Shown here one piece after another: positions 63,979 to 64,000 of a stretch of DNA of 64,000 nucleotides. Below the pieces are notes generated by a model. It did not search any database. It was not told where the DNA came from and saw nothing but the letters and a program-made list of their open reading frames with translations. Made by a program: the position numbers and the translations under genes. Source of the stretch: Pseudomonas sp. 5P_3.1_Bac2 (GTDB lineage: Bacteria; Pseudomonadota; Gammaproteobacteria; Pseudomonadales; Pseudomonadaceae); contig NZ_JANLNY010000006.1 of the NCBI RefSeq assembly GCF_025465995.1, positions 1,054,001 through 1,118,000 on the forward strand, in the 5' to 3' direction. How positions within the stretch are numbered: position 1 is the first letter of the stretch; the number at the start of each line of letters is the position of its first letter.

Positions 63979-64000
63979 CTTCCATAGTCACCTCCTTAGC

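Overview
The window is a stretch of a gamma-proteobacterial chromosome, almost certainly a Pseudomonas or very close relative. The minus-strand block thrS, infC, rpmI, rplT, pheS, pheT, ihfA, merR-type regulator, tRNA-Pro (30702-38152) is the core gene order of that genus, and the protein sequences fit. The coding regions are GC-rich. Several spacers and the right-hand end are visibly richer in A+T and look acquired.

Left part (1-14474): the N-terminal 1331 residues of a giant surface or secreted protein (LEPR motif, DUF4347, FG-GAP/VCBS repeats, Ig-like repeats) run off the left edge. Upstream on the same strand lie three tightly overlapping genes: a periplasmic HlyD-like protein, a GAF-like/membrane/HlyD protein, and a PqqD-like/M50 protease/HlyD protein. 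They look like a dedicated maturation or export machine for the giant protein. Next come an ECF sigma factor with a very short FecR-like partner, and a plus-strand operon of a small exported protein, a TonB-dependent receptor and an M19 dipeptidase.

15378-27992 is the most striking region. A LysR gene is divergent from a ten-gene, closely packed plus-strand operon: WYL-like small protein, aldo/keto reductase, GH3-type acyl-adenylating/amide synthetase, alpha/beta hydrolase with a Cys nucleophile, enolase-superfamily enzyme, ThDP enzyme, FAH-fold enzyme, condensation-type acyltransferase, DHA2 exporter, CHMI-type tautomerase and an atypical SDR (counted with the small protein, eleven reading frames). 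The exporter, the ligase and the acyltransferase argue for biosynthesis and secretion of a small amide- or ester-containing metabolite. I do not recognise it as a described pathway.

28312-30338 holds an NAD-dependent epimerase-like gene divergent from a LysR. Then comes the conserved translation block, followed by a YddG-type exporter (38529-39428). 39527-45896 is a six-gene operon: Rieske oxygenase, polyamine-type ABC transporter (ATPase, binding protein, two permeases) and a PhyH-type Fe/2OG dioxygenase. A second Rieske oxygenase lies upstream. Together they suggest uptake and oxidative breakdown of an amine-like or quaternary-ammonium compound. Next are an array of about 173-bp tandem repeats, a LysR/quinone-oxidoreductase divergent pair, an HSL-family esterase, and an operon of FAD amine/amino-acid oxidase, MFS transporter and RidA with its own LysR.

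Right part (57231-64000): the 3' half of a tRNA-Val(GAC) marks an integration site and the start of a genomic island. The island carries SOS-controlled umuDC, a predicted LysM/pore-forming effector with an overlapping membrane immunity protein, a compact structured RNA candidate with its own promoter and terminator, a DUF3800 protein, a frameshifted umuC remnant, a winged-helix-like protein of unknown function, a second RNA candidate, and a 43-residue protein at the right edge. All function calls come from reading motifs by eye; no database search was run.
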